Assembly (NCBI GenBank): GCA_963682055.1
Contig: OY821741.1
Coordinates: 21,460,711 to 21,524,710, forward strand
Direction of reading: 5' to 3'
Source: Primula veris
Taxonomy: Eukaryota > Streptophyta > Magnoliopsida > Ericales > Primulaceae
DNA: 64,000 nucleotides
Shown here: positions 11,702-22,719 of the stretch, in pieces
How positions within the stretch are numbered: the stretch's first letter is position 1
Layout of the letters: the number at the start of each line of letters is the position of its first letter
Program-made: the position numbers and the translations under genes
The notes under the pieces: generated by a model
Told to the model about the DNA's origin: nothing
The model's database searches: none
The model's input: only the letters and a program-made list of their open reading frames with translations

Positions 11702-14700
11702 CACCCCCTTTGGACGTTTTGATTTCTTCGTCTTCATGCTGTCGATGTGAGTCGAGTTCATTCGTAGTGCTAAACACATAAAAACCTTATGGCCGAAAAA
11801 CCCAGTGTGGGACAAAACCGGTGCCTAGGAGAAATTGTGTAGCCGAATGATATAGACCGAAATATCATGTAAGTAACTAACCACAAAACAGCGTGCCTTA
11901 TCAAAACCTTGCCGGAGCAAACACAATGGGAAAATCTCTGATCGAAGGAAAAAGAGTGCAACAATTGTAGTAGTAGGGATCAACCACAAAACAGGTACCT
12001 CATCAAAACCTTGCTAGAGTAAACCCAGTGGGAAAAATTCTCTAGTCGAAGGACAAAAGAGTACACAGTGGTAAGAAGTATACAACATGATACTCCCCCT
12101 AATTTCGGCAATTTTAAGTGAGATATGATAAGAACGTGTCTCGCTAAAAACATTGTCAAGGAAAATCCGGTGGGAAAAAAAACCTTGGTCTAAGGACAAA
12201 AAGAGTACACGAGTATGCGACTGGATGCTCCCCCTCACTTGCACACGACAGGGTGCGACAATTTCGACTAAGTAGTAATTAGTGCAATAAGCATTCACCT
12301 GGATGCTCCCCCTCACTTGCACACGACTGGGTGTAAATATTTCATATTCCAAGAAAGAGTACGAGCATTCGACTAGATGTCTCATTTACTTGCACACGAC
12401 TGTATGCAAGAAAATATAACATGAAATAAAACGAGCATTCGAAAGGATGGTCTTAAACTTCATATGTGAAGATTTATTTCGAACGATAAATGCTAAATAA
12501 CATAATGTATTCATGTCTCTCTTAATCGATAACAACAAGTTGTCTTCTATGACAAGTGTATTATCTGGATCGTGAGACAGAGCATATGTAATTCAAATAT
12601 GGCTAATACTAGCTTGAAACCATACACTCTCTAGTCGTCTCATAGAGCATGAGATCAGAGTGATTCGTTTGGAGTCATTCCAAGACCTCCAAGATATCGC
12701 CTTATTCCTAATGGTAAAGACATACCATGTTAGTAAACAGCATCGGTATAACCGAAAAAGGGTTGCGTTAATTCGAGTATCGAAGGGGGTAGGTACACTC
12801 GATGACGCAAAATGGGATAAGACAAGCCCTCATCCATAGTGACCTTAAGGTAATGGAAAAATGTCTTTTATGCCATTTCGATGGCAGCGTGTTAGCGCGA
12901 TGCTGTGTCAAGCTATACCATTCACAGCAGACGAGATGTTCGTCCTAGCACATTATACCAAGTACAATAATGCGCTTATTGTACTTAGATATGAACATCA
13001 TGGTTCAATATCTCTTCATCATCACATAAGGAACGGACTGGGTCTATATCAATGTCTAGTGATCGAACGATCATGGGAGAATTTGACGACTTAGCGTCAT
13101 GATGACTACAACGTCATAACACCTTCTGGGTGTAGTCTGAATCATGGACTTAGATTCAATCTTTACGGGACTCGATCATCAGGCCGAGTCACTACCGTGT
13201 CTTCCCAAGATCCTTCATCTCGAAGGAAAATCCAAAAGTGGATCGTATAATAAAAACATGCAAGGGCATAATACTTGTTCTAGTATCCCAAGCTGATCAA
13301 GTACACACTTAGGCGGGTATACCACATCCGCTCGGATTATATTAATCTATATAGTGAACGTCTCGGTCAATTGAGATCGTGTTCCGTGGTCAGAAACTAC
13401 TTGATTTAAGCACATGAAGTCCACATGGACCTTCATCTATATCTCTTTGTCTAAATTCTCATAGAGATAAAACAGTGACCACAATCACATGCTGCATAAT
13501 CAGTTTTTGGGAAACTACCAAACTGATAAAGTATGGGACCATTATAACGTCCATTACGAGGAAATCAACCATCTCCAATATGTGAGAGAAGTCTTGCGCT
13601 ACTAGGCGAGCATTTTACAATCTCATTATTCTCATCACTTTTCCTTACAAATAACCAAATAAATGAACTAGTTTAACATTGGTGGTGTTGGAGATACAGG
13701 TCTGAACACACTTTCGCTAAGGATTCTACTTGGATTGCAAGTTTCCATTAGTGAAGTCTATTCTCCGTTGATTTCAGGCAACGGTACATGGTTCCCTATC
13801 ATAATTTGTTCATATTATCAGTCGTCACCGAATATATGAACAAGTAATTAATGGCAGTCTCGTTTCGCTTCAATATCGTCTAAGATATCATGATTGACAG
13901 ATATTTCGAAATTCTTAGGATGAGGAGGAAATCACACATCTCCTTGATCCTTTATAATCTCGTGCGACAAACGAGTTTCAGTTCACCACCTCTGGGGCTG
14001 AACGAATTAAGAACCGGTCAACTTTCTCGTATCTTGGAAAGGACGACAGACTGACGGTCGACGACAGCGCCCTTTGCTTGGCGGGTTCGGCCAAAGCAAC
14101 GTGTTACGACTAGAACACGGCATCCGACAATGACGTCTATCCTTGCAAGCATTTTGCAGCAGGTATAAATGATATCGTGACATCTCATAAAGTCATTAAA
14201 TGCGTTTGTCATTTAGTTAGACTTGAGGGAGTCTATGCACTTACTTATCACTAGTGCAGTTTTGGGGATCAAGCTAAGACTGAGTGGGTTATGCCACGTT
14301 ATTTCATGTCGTTCTTTATCAACGGTAACGTGAAAATCTCCCCCTAATGATGGGGAGAACAGTCTTAGCGATGTCACTTTCGCATATCATGCGGTAAAGA
14401 GATCGCTTGCCAAGGTTACTCTATCAAATAATATGCAGGAGATTCATAATCGACTTATGTCCCCTTCAGAGGTCCATATTTTGAACGCTATAGCTGCTCA
14501 ATCAAAATATTAATTAATCACTCTAAACACGAGTTAATATGAGACTTCTGGCTCATAACCAGTGACCAGCTGGTACGCATATGGTTTTTGAATGTCTATG
14601 GGCCTCATGACGGACCAATGCAGTAAAATATCATAACCCCACACGGAAATATAAATCTTAGTGCGCAAGACCAAGAAATGCGTGCAATCATTTGCAGTTG

Positions 14701-17700
14701 CATCATCAAACTTTTCGTGAGTCCATTTGGGTCTGAACATAATCGACAAGATGTTCAATTTCAATTTCCAAACTCAAGTAATTCAAATCAAAATTTCGAT
14801 TTTTACTCTTCGGAATTATCAAGTCGATTAGACTTTTCAGGATAATCCGGATCATGAGCCATCAACTTAATGATAGGGTTAAAAGTTTGGGAAATGCTGC
14901 ATTTCTGTGGACAACAATAATCATGTGACGTTATTGTCGATGCATCAATCATAACCATTTATATTTATGGTCCGTCTTATGGTTGGATAAGTCCACAATA
15001 ACTCCTTCAATTTTTTACAAGAATTCTACGAGTTCATTTCGTGATCTTTACACATACTAGCCTTTCAAAGTGAGCATTAGTGGCATGAATTTCGGATTAA
15101 TCACGAAATATATCCTCAAAGAAAATCCAAATGCGATGCGATTATAAATCAAGCATCATCTTTTGACCCGGTAATATCTCATCTGATCAATGCCACAATA
15201 TCAAAATGTTTTGATCAATCGACGACGGGCGAATGATAATATAGGCAATCATGTCCTAGCATCTAAATCTTTTATCAATCGACGACAGGCGAAATGATAA
15301 GTTAACTTTAAATGCTTTAAAAAAATGTGATAGCAACCACTTGAAAGACATTTCAACTCCTCTAAAATACGTTTTTGAGTGGAGGCTATGTAAAGAAATT
15401 TCATTTCTTTCATGAGCTATTACCAGATAACACTGGTTTTCTCGAATATTTTATAACTCAACAAGGTACGGCAGGACCTACATGAGTATAAGACCTCATA
15501 TTTGACAAATCAATTTGGTTTTACCAAAGATTTTAATTTGGAACGACATGTCCAGAATCGTTGTCACTGGGTACTCTTTTACGCAAATAGTTGATGAAAT
15601 TATGTGGTACACTGTTATCCACTATTTCTAAAAAAAATCAATTACCCCACAAGTATTGTCTAAAATTTCATAATTTAAAGTTTTGTCACATTTGTCAAAG
15701 GAATTTGCTCAAAACACTTTAAATTATTTCAACAAATTTCGTAAAACAGTCAAAACATAATACAAAAGTATGTCCAAATGGAAAAATCATAATCCAAATG
15801 GAAAAAAAGATAATACAGATGAGCGAAAAAATGGCTCAATGATTTATCAAAATCAATAAAGAAAGGTACCAAACTTATTTGAGCCACAAAATCGAGGGTC
15901 TCAAGAGTTTCATTTCAGTTATCTTTAACCACATTAGCATCGGTTTTTTCACCTTTATAATAGTTTTAAACTATTTAAGGAGTAACCGTGCATGACATTT
16001 GTCTTTATATCATAGAGTTGCCTCATTGAGCATTACCTCTTACTTTGTGACAACGGGCGATATTGTTCCTTTCAATTACTGTCTTGGAGCCATAGGTTTT
16101 CGATTTTGACGATTGTCTAAAATTTCTCTTGGCTAAGCGATTCATCGGGATCGCGACAGTTCGAGACAAATAACACTTGTCTCGGTTCTCGATTCGTGGA
16201 AAAAAAATGTACACGAAGAGGATTAATATCGGGCAAACAATTCACCATTGACCCAATAACAGATGGGCGATAAAGGAACATGGTGAATATAAATTCACGA
16301 TACTGCTTATGAATACAATTTTCAAGCTAGTATTTTTGGTGAATGATTGCTCCAATATGTCAATTTCAGACATTTTTTCACCATAGACGTCATCACGTCT
16401 CAAATGTGACGACGGAATAAAATCAACGCCTTAGTATTCATCCTGATGGTAGCAACAAACTCGTGTTTTACTCATCAAAGATGGCATCCAAAAAAAAATT
16501 TCGGCATCACATTTTCACACATCAGGATGAGTAACATGTGGTGACGGATTAAAATCAACGTTTAAACAGTCATTTTGCAAGTATGTTTTTACGATTTTTC
16601 TCATCATATATGACATCCAACATGTGTAGGGAGTTCTGGATTATTTATCATATAAAACGACTGGTTTATATGTTTATAGTTTGCACAAGCACAAACGTTT
16701 TTTTCGAAACAATAGGTTCGAAAACATTAGTTTTGCTTCTCATGTGAATTAGTTCTCATTGATCGAACGACAGGTCGATACAGAGACACCAATTCGGCGA
16801 AACATACATCACTATATAAACACACTCGGAGAAATTATTATTTAGTCAACCTCTTTCGGTAGCTCTACTTGAAAAACGACCAGGAAAGACGGTGAGGGTG
16901 GAGGGCACGAATGCCACTTAAAACTCAACCTCATTAGGATATCGACTTCCGCCTATATCTTTCCTAGATATCATATCCAAATAGGTGAGCCTAGTTAGGG
17001 AAGGTTCATAATTTTTCCAACTTACATGTGAAAATATATGATTTCGCAAATTACCATATTTTACACATGACAGTAAATAAATATTACATGGCAGTGATCA
17101 ATTATCTAGATTGTACCTGTTTCATGATTAACTAACATGGCAGTACATATTTCCTTATAAGGAAATCAAATTAACGCTATCAATCTAGATAATTATTTAC
17201 CAATTTTACACTAGCAATATCTAAATTAATATTATACAAATCTATTGCTTTTATGTGTAATTTATATACATGGTAACTAAATCATGCATGTTAGTAATAT
17301 ATTTTATTTACCAATTAATTCTATATATGGTTATTTTTTAACATGCAAAGTGGTTAAATTTACATGAAAACATATCAATTTATTCAATTAATATGCAATT
17401 TTTTGTTCACTTGCCTTTTTAATAAATATATATATGCATTTGGGTGAATATTTAGACCGAATATTGACTTTTATAACACATATATATTGTTTTTATACAT
17501 GTAATATACTACAGGGACTATCCGTATAATTTCAGCAAACTATATATCTATTTACAGCATTATTACAGCTTCAGTCCATAATTTCAGACAAGTTTCAGTT
17601 TAGTCTTTTAGTAATTAACATGCACGGTCAATAGTTTCAGCGAATTACAAAACATTCATACTATTTTCAGTTTTTTACAGATTTAAGCCAACAGATTAAT

Positions 17701-18136
17701 ACATGTTTTACAATTACATGATTTCCAATTTACAACCCGATTATATGTCTTTTACTGGTTTTTTTTTTATTTATGAAAATACAATTTTACAGTACACGAT
17801 ACATATCACATATCAATAGGCTTTTATAGACAGTTTGATCATGTTTTAGTTATCCATACAAGTAACAAATTCTAATACACATGGATTATATACTACAGTA
17901 TATTTATCATGTTTTAGTTATCCATAAAATAATACGTGCGATCATATATATGGAATAAATTAAGTTTTGAATTCGGTATCTTACGCACGGTATGTTGGTG
18001 AATGTCGATATAGCAAAATCCTAAAAATCAGGATAAATCTCAAGATTTATAGATATCCAGTATCTGTGCGTTTACCAAAAATATCCAATATCCGCGAGCG
18101 TATATCGTAGTCTCTGCGAGCAAAGTGTTGATAACG

Positions 18137-18157
18137 TGTTGTGTGACATATTAGGTC

Positions 18158-18218
<61 letters not shown>

Positions 18219-18385
18219 CAGACAACAAGACGAAGTGTTTATTCATTAATATGAGTGTACAGAGAGATCCATCAAGAGACCTCTGACCCTATCTATATAA
18301 TAGAGGGTAGGGTTACATATGCTAGGAAAGACAAAGATAACCTCAATAGAGTAAGGCCCAATAAAACCAATAATATCATACAACA
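18137..18385 (-). repeat. 5' LTR of the older Copia element with expanded TA run
   Basis: Same LTR as at 11495, but the TA microsatellite (about 18160-18217) has grown to nearly 30 units. LTRs are identical at insertion, so the expansion is later. Confidence 0.8.
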
Positions 18386-18758
18386 AATATTATGATGTCT
18401 TATAAATACATAAAACTACTTGGCAACAGTAGGGTACAATTCATTTTAACAAATAGAAATTGAGCTATTTTTTCGTATTTTGCTTTGATATTTTTGTTAT
18501 GTCATTCATTTTCTTGAGAACCATGGCATAAATAATTGAAAATCACATAGTTCTAGTTTCGGTTGTAGTGATTTCATTTATTCTGTTATATAAAAGAAAA
18601 TAGAAAACCTAATGGAGCACAACTTTTCTTTCTAAACAAATCAAATTTTTTCCCATCAATAAACAATACAATTTGTTATATATGTTATTTACACTTCCAA
18701 CAGTTTATGTTTTTCGAAAGTGTACGGCCCCTCGGCATAATTCCTGGCTTTGCCTCTG

Positions 18759-19087
18759 GTCGCAAATGCCTAAAACATAAGGATAATCCTGAAATCAGAA
18801 AGTAGGATCATGGTTGTCAATTTTATCCCTAAACCGCAACCACATACTATGAGATGTTAACAAATCGTCGGTGACAAGTACAGAGGTGAGGGTGAGATTA
18901 GGGTTTCTATTAGACATTTTTTTGGTGTTTTTTGATGAAATTAGGATTTTGGATGAGTGCGTACTATGTTTTGGATACAGATTTGAATCGGAGCAGTGAT
19001 TTCACAGGAAATCTCAGTAATTATATCGATAGGGAGATCGGAGTTTATACTTACCGCGGAATTAGATGCTTGACTAATAACGTTCAT
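18759..19087 (-). pseudogene. F-box protein pseudogene, 5' part
   Basis: This piece continues the pseudogene broken at 10134. The likely start codon is at 19087 (MNVISQASNS, matching MSIISQASNS of the intact gene). Compared with 28941-28960 of the intact copy it lacks 11 bases in the heart of the F-box (the ILSRLP segment), which shifts the frame. Upstream sequence to about 19335 is also homologous to the intact gene's 5' flank, so the duplication carried the promoter region. Confidence 0.85.
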
Positions 19088-19351
19088 AATTTATTGCAAT
19101 TGATAATAAATTTTCAACTCTTTCCGAGATTGAATAGATGAGAGATAGAAAGAGTAGCTAAGAAGAAATGAATAAGAGCGAGTGACATATATTTACGTGT
19201 GGTTTTAGACTTGATGTGTATTTTATTCCAAAACTACATTACGTGTGGGTTTAGAGATGAGATGACCAAATAAATAACTATGCAATACCGCAACCGCACA
19301 ATAGAAAATATTGGAGATAGCTACGATATACTTTAAACATTCTCTTAAGTT

Positions 19352-19463
19352 GTAATACCCCTATTATTTTAAATTAAGAAATTGTAGTGTTTTGAAAAAC
19401 ATAAATGGTATTTAGTATCCCTTAAAAGTGGTCCAATTATATTTAAATTCACATTCAAAATAA
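19352..19463 (+). repeat. dispersed repeat R, copy A, 5' piece
   Basis: Begins TAATACCCCTATTATTTTAAA and matches 37610-37740 (start of copy B). It breaks off at a T-rich run at 19464 and resumes at about 25375. R is not classified; it is neither clearly an LTR nor a TIR element. Confidence 0.65.
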
Positions 19464-19700
19464 TTTTTTCTTCTTCTTTTGAAAGGTAAGTTTTGTATTA
19501 ATAGAACTCGCTAACTTATCCATTTCACCAGCCGGAATAAGCTTTAAAAATTAAACTCCGGCCAGAAGCATTAAGCTTTATGGCCAGTTCATAAAGAGTA
19601 ACCTCGTTTTTATAGTCATAAACCAACTAAATTATGGGCATAACGTAATGCCCTTGCTTAACAAAAAAAAATAGTAGTATCTTTATGATGGGTGAGCTTA
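19464..19700 (-). mobile_element. probable LINE 3' tail
   Basis: Read on the minus strand it ends ATTAATACAAAACTTACCTTTC followed by an A-rich run (AAAAGAAGAAGAAAAAA), like the 3' end of plant L1 elements with a poly(A) tail. No ORF is included, and no TSD was found, so the call is tentative. Confidence 0.35.
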
Positions 19701-19833
19701 AACATGAAATAAGAGCGCGTAATCTGTATATTTAACGATAAAACTTGAAACAATCCTACATGAAAAACAGATCACCTAGTTTTATGTAATGAGTTGACAT
19801 GGGATTCAAAGCTCCATACAACAATTGAATTAA

Positions 19834-21252
19834 CTCTTGAAAAAACCATGTTTAACATAATAGTTTCCGAATGGTCATGAGACTATTTTTGAGTCAAGAT
19901 TCCAAATGACAGCCGTTATCTTTTGGCACCATACTCAAGACGGTTGAGTAGATGGTATGACAAGGTTCGTAACGGTATGTCGCATGACCTATTCGGAGAA
20001 TGAGAGTGAATGGAAATTGGCGTCAAAGAATGGGGTTGAGAATGAGAAAAACTCTTAATGCTGGAAAATGGGTTTAATAAAGATAACTCATTGGAAATCG
20101 TCCCATATTGGAAAACGAAGAGTCATTTTTATAATATATATACAAACCTATCTCTTATTGATATTAAGTAGTGTGTTCACATACACATGTGTGTATTGTG
20201 TACCACACACGCACTTGCTTGTCGGCGCGCTTGCTCGTCGGGAAAAGCGTGCCTGTTTGGAAAAAACGTGCTTGTTCGGGAAAAGATTCCAGCAAAGCTG
20301 TAACTGTTGAAATATGAATTCATTGCAAATTTAATACTGCAGTTTCGAATTTCGAAAACTGACAGTAGTTGAATGACTTTAATGGCTGAGATACTCAGCC
20401 AGCCTATAAATAGGCAGACCCCCCACGGGTCAAAAATAACATTTCTGAAATAAAACACAGCAGCATATATAATCTCTCCAAATCAGCATTACATTTTAGT
20501 CAGAGAGAACTGTTTCGAATTTCGAAAACTGACAGTAGTAGAATGACTTTAATAGCTGAGATACTCAGCCAGCCTATAAATAGGCAGAACCCCCACAGGT
20601 CAAAAATAACATTTCTGAAATAAAACACAGCATCATATATAATCTCTCCAAATCAGCATTACATTTTAGTCAGAGAGAGCCATCCACCAACAGCTCGACC
20701 TTGACTCGTCGCCAGTTTCCGGCGAGTCATTCGAGACGTTGTACATTGGGATGGAAGCGCCAAACATAACCAGAAACCTCAAAGGTGGTTAGGCGAATAT
20801 CAGTTAAGGGCAGACTGTTAAACAGTCGCATCGTCTATTTATTTTCCTGCATTTTTATTCCGTCTTTACATTTCTGCAATTTTATATTCTGTACATTTCA
20901 ATTCTGTAATTTATTTTCCTGTTCTGTAATTTTATTTTAGTCCTTTTTCTTTTCTGTAATTTCTATTCTGTTCTGTAATTTACTTTCCAGTCCTTTAATT
21001 TTATTTAATTCCAGAAACAGTTTAGCAGTTTAGTAATTATACTACTCTGTCTGGCAGTTTTGTTTAATTACAAACCAGTCCAGCAGTTTAATAATTTATA
21101 TTAATCTGTCTGGAATTTTAATTAATTGTATTTACTTTCTACAAGTGTCGGAATTTGTAATAGAGTCACATTCCATTATAGAAATAAAATTGTTTATTTC
21201 TTTTTATTCCTTGCACTTTAAATGATTGCTTTTACGTACACAAAAACAAACA
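19834..21252 (+). repeat. 5' LTR of Copia-1
   Basis: Aligns along its length with the solo LTR 39868-41289: the GGTTGAGTAG block near 19940, GTCGCATGACCTATTCGGAG near 19978, ACACATGTGTGTATTGTGTA near 20183, the CTCGTCGCCAGTTTCCGGCG block near 20706 and the end GTACACAAAAACAAACA. The first few bases are decayed (CTTGAAAA for TGTTGGAAAA), so the 5' limit is inferred by alignment. Confidence 0.75.
20343..20682 (+). promoter_or_regulatory. tandemly duplicated LTR core promoter
   Basis: A 170-base unit occurs twice (20343-20512 and 20513-20682) with very few differences. Each unit carries a TATA box in CCTATAAATAGG (TATA at about 20405 and 20575) and the leader up to AGTCAGAGAGA. The solo LTR at 39868-41289 has a single, diverged copy. 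The duplication would give two start sites 170 bases apart. Confidence 0.8.
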
Positions 21253-21575
21253 ATCTTAACCGATATAATTTAATTTTTGTTTGTGTACTGTTTTATTTTA
21301 ATTTTTAAATTAAAAAGGAATAGTGATTCTTCCGCTACAATTCTGGTTTTAGAATATTTGTAGCAAAGAAAAATTCCTATAATTGTTTTAGTCTGATTTT
21401 GGTATTTGTACCGTTCTCGAGAAAATACCAACCAGTTTGGTATTTGTTTGAATTAATTTATTTTTTATCTTAATTCTTTTACAAAAACCAAGTTTTCTAT
21501 ACTTGGTGTTTTGTTCAAGAATATTCAAATACGCGTATCTTATAGTATTTTGGTTGTCTTTTCAGAAACCGAAAG

Positions 21576-22700
21576 ATGACGAACAAAAATATCTCTGATC
21601 CCATTGTCCATTCGGTGAGTTCGCATGACATAGTGGTTGGTGGGAATGTCCATAACACTACGGGCGATGCAAATGTGAGGGCTGACGCTCAGGCGCATGC
21701 TACGGTGGCTGCGGCTGCGGCCCAAGCTGATGCTACGGCCAAAGCTGCGGCTGAGGCTGCGGCAGCGGCCAAGGTTGCAGCTGCGGCTGCGGCCAAGGCT
21801 ATAGCTCCGGCCATGGGCAAGGCATCGATGTGTTCGGCTATACCTGTTTTGCCGACCTCTCATCTGGAGAAGCCGGAAAAGTTTAGAGGTGACAACTTCA
21901 AACGTTGGCAGCAAAAGATGCTGTTTTATTTAACCACCCTAAACTTAACCCGGTTTCATAAGGAGACTGCTCCCGTCCTAACCAAGGACGATCTGGACGA
22001 GAAGTTGTTCTCGGCGGTTGAAGCATGGAGACATGCCGACTACCTATGCCGGAACTATATCCTTTGTGCTCTAGATGACACCCTATTCAGTGTTTTCGAG
22101 CCCAAAGCAACTGCAAATGAGCTTTGAGAGACTCTCGAAAAGAAGTACAAGGTGAATAATGCTGATGCAAAGAAATTTGTGGTCACGGACTTTCACGAGT
22201 ACATGATGACGGATAATAGGAGTGTCATTGAGCAGGTTGAGGAGCTACAGCTCATATACCATCGCCTTGATACTGAAGGGCTAGTTATCAATGAACACTT
22301 CCAGGTGGCTCTCATGATTGAGAAACTGCCACCATTATGGAAGGAGTTTCAGAACTACCTAAAGCACAAGCGGAAGGCAATGAGTCTGGAGGGGCTCATA
22401 GAGAGGTTGAATATCGAGCAGAGGAACTGCCGTTCTAGAAATAAAGGCGGTATTGCTAGTAGCTCGGTGGCAAAAACCCATGTGATTGAGGCCACGCGTG
22501 TCAAGGGAAAACGCCCTAACAACGCAGGCAGTGCTGTTGCTGTAAAGAAATTTGTGGGAACCTGCTTTGTGTGTAACAGGACCGGTCATCGTGCCGCGGA
22601 CTGTTATGACAATAAACGCATTGCTAAGCCCAAACCCCCATCGATGAACTTTAAGGGCAAGGGGAAGATGAGGACTCCAGCTCAGGCCAATGTGAGTAGA
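21576..22700 (+). pseudogene. Copia-1 gag
   Basis: The start at 21576 (MTNKNISDP) follows the leader. An alanine-rich tract comes first (about residues 30-80, Gln/Ala/Lys repeats), then a UBN2/Copia-type gag core (EKPEKFRGDNFKRWQQKM, LTRFHKE). A TGA at 22125-22127 interrupts; the same frame continues (VVTDFHEYMM, LMIEKLPPLWKEFQNYLKHK). A CCHC zinc knuckle (CFVCNRTGHRAADC) lies near 22560-22605. Between the knuckle and about 22720 the frame shifts to that of pol. The long alanine tract is unusual and is partly repeated at the 3' break of the element. Confidence 0.9.
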
Positions 22701-22719
22701 GGATGGCATGCATCTCTTT

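Larger units (their letters stand above)
11495..18385 (-). mobile_element. Copia LTR retrotransposon (older copy), minus strand
   Basis: Two LTRs (11495-11701 and 18137-18385) start TGTTGTGTGACATATTA on the plus strand. A polypurine tract (minus strand AAAGGGGGTG) abuts the left LTR, and the right LTR is followed inward by a motif reading CGTTATCAACAC on the minus strand, the usual place of a Copia primer site. Flanks AACAT and AATAT are a 5-base TSD with one change. The internal part aligns with the element at 48287-55260 over its whole length. Coding is shattered: integrase C-terminus near 14534-14764 (VWGYDILLHWSVMRP), reverse-transcriptase linker near 14018-14212, RNase H near 12420-12830. 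The element inserted into the hAT-like element. Confidence 0.85.
10135..18758. mobile_element. hAT-like non-autonomous element, interrupted by a Copia element
   Basis: The left end CAGGGGCGGAGGGAG and the right end (reverse complement CAGAGGCAAAGCCAG) fit the plant hAT-type terminus CAGRGGCRRAGNCAG. The 8-base flanks are GTTACAAA (10127-10134) and GTCGCAAA (18759-18766); the intact paralogue has GTCGCAAA once. The two mismatches are a single CG to TA change, as expected from decay of a methylated CpG. Without the nested Copia the element is about 1.7 kb. No transposase is visible. The left arm has a CT-rich tract (10270-10450) with a 30-base duplication and a CpG-richer patch at 10480-10620, possibly captured 5' UTR sequence. 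Confidence 0.8.

Noticed and set aside
14018..14212. 64-residue minus frame as a stand-alone gene
   Set aside because: It is part of the broken Copia pol and is repeated in Copia-2 at 52481-52675.
21540..21914. Minus-strand Arg/Ser-rich frame (GRSRS repeats)
   Set aside because: Antisense of the gag alanine tract.
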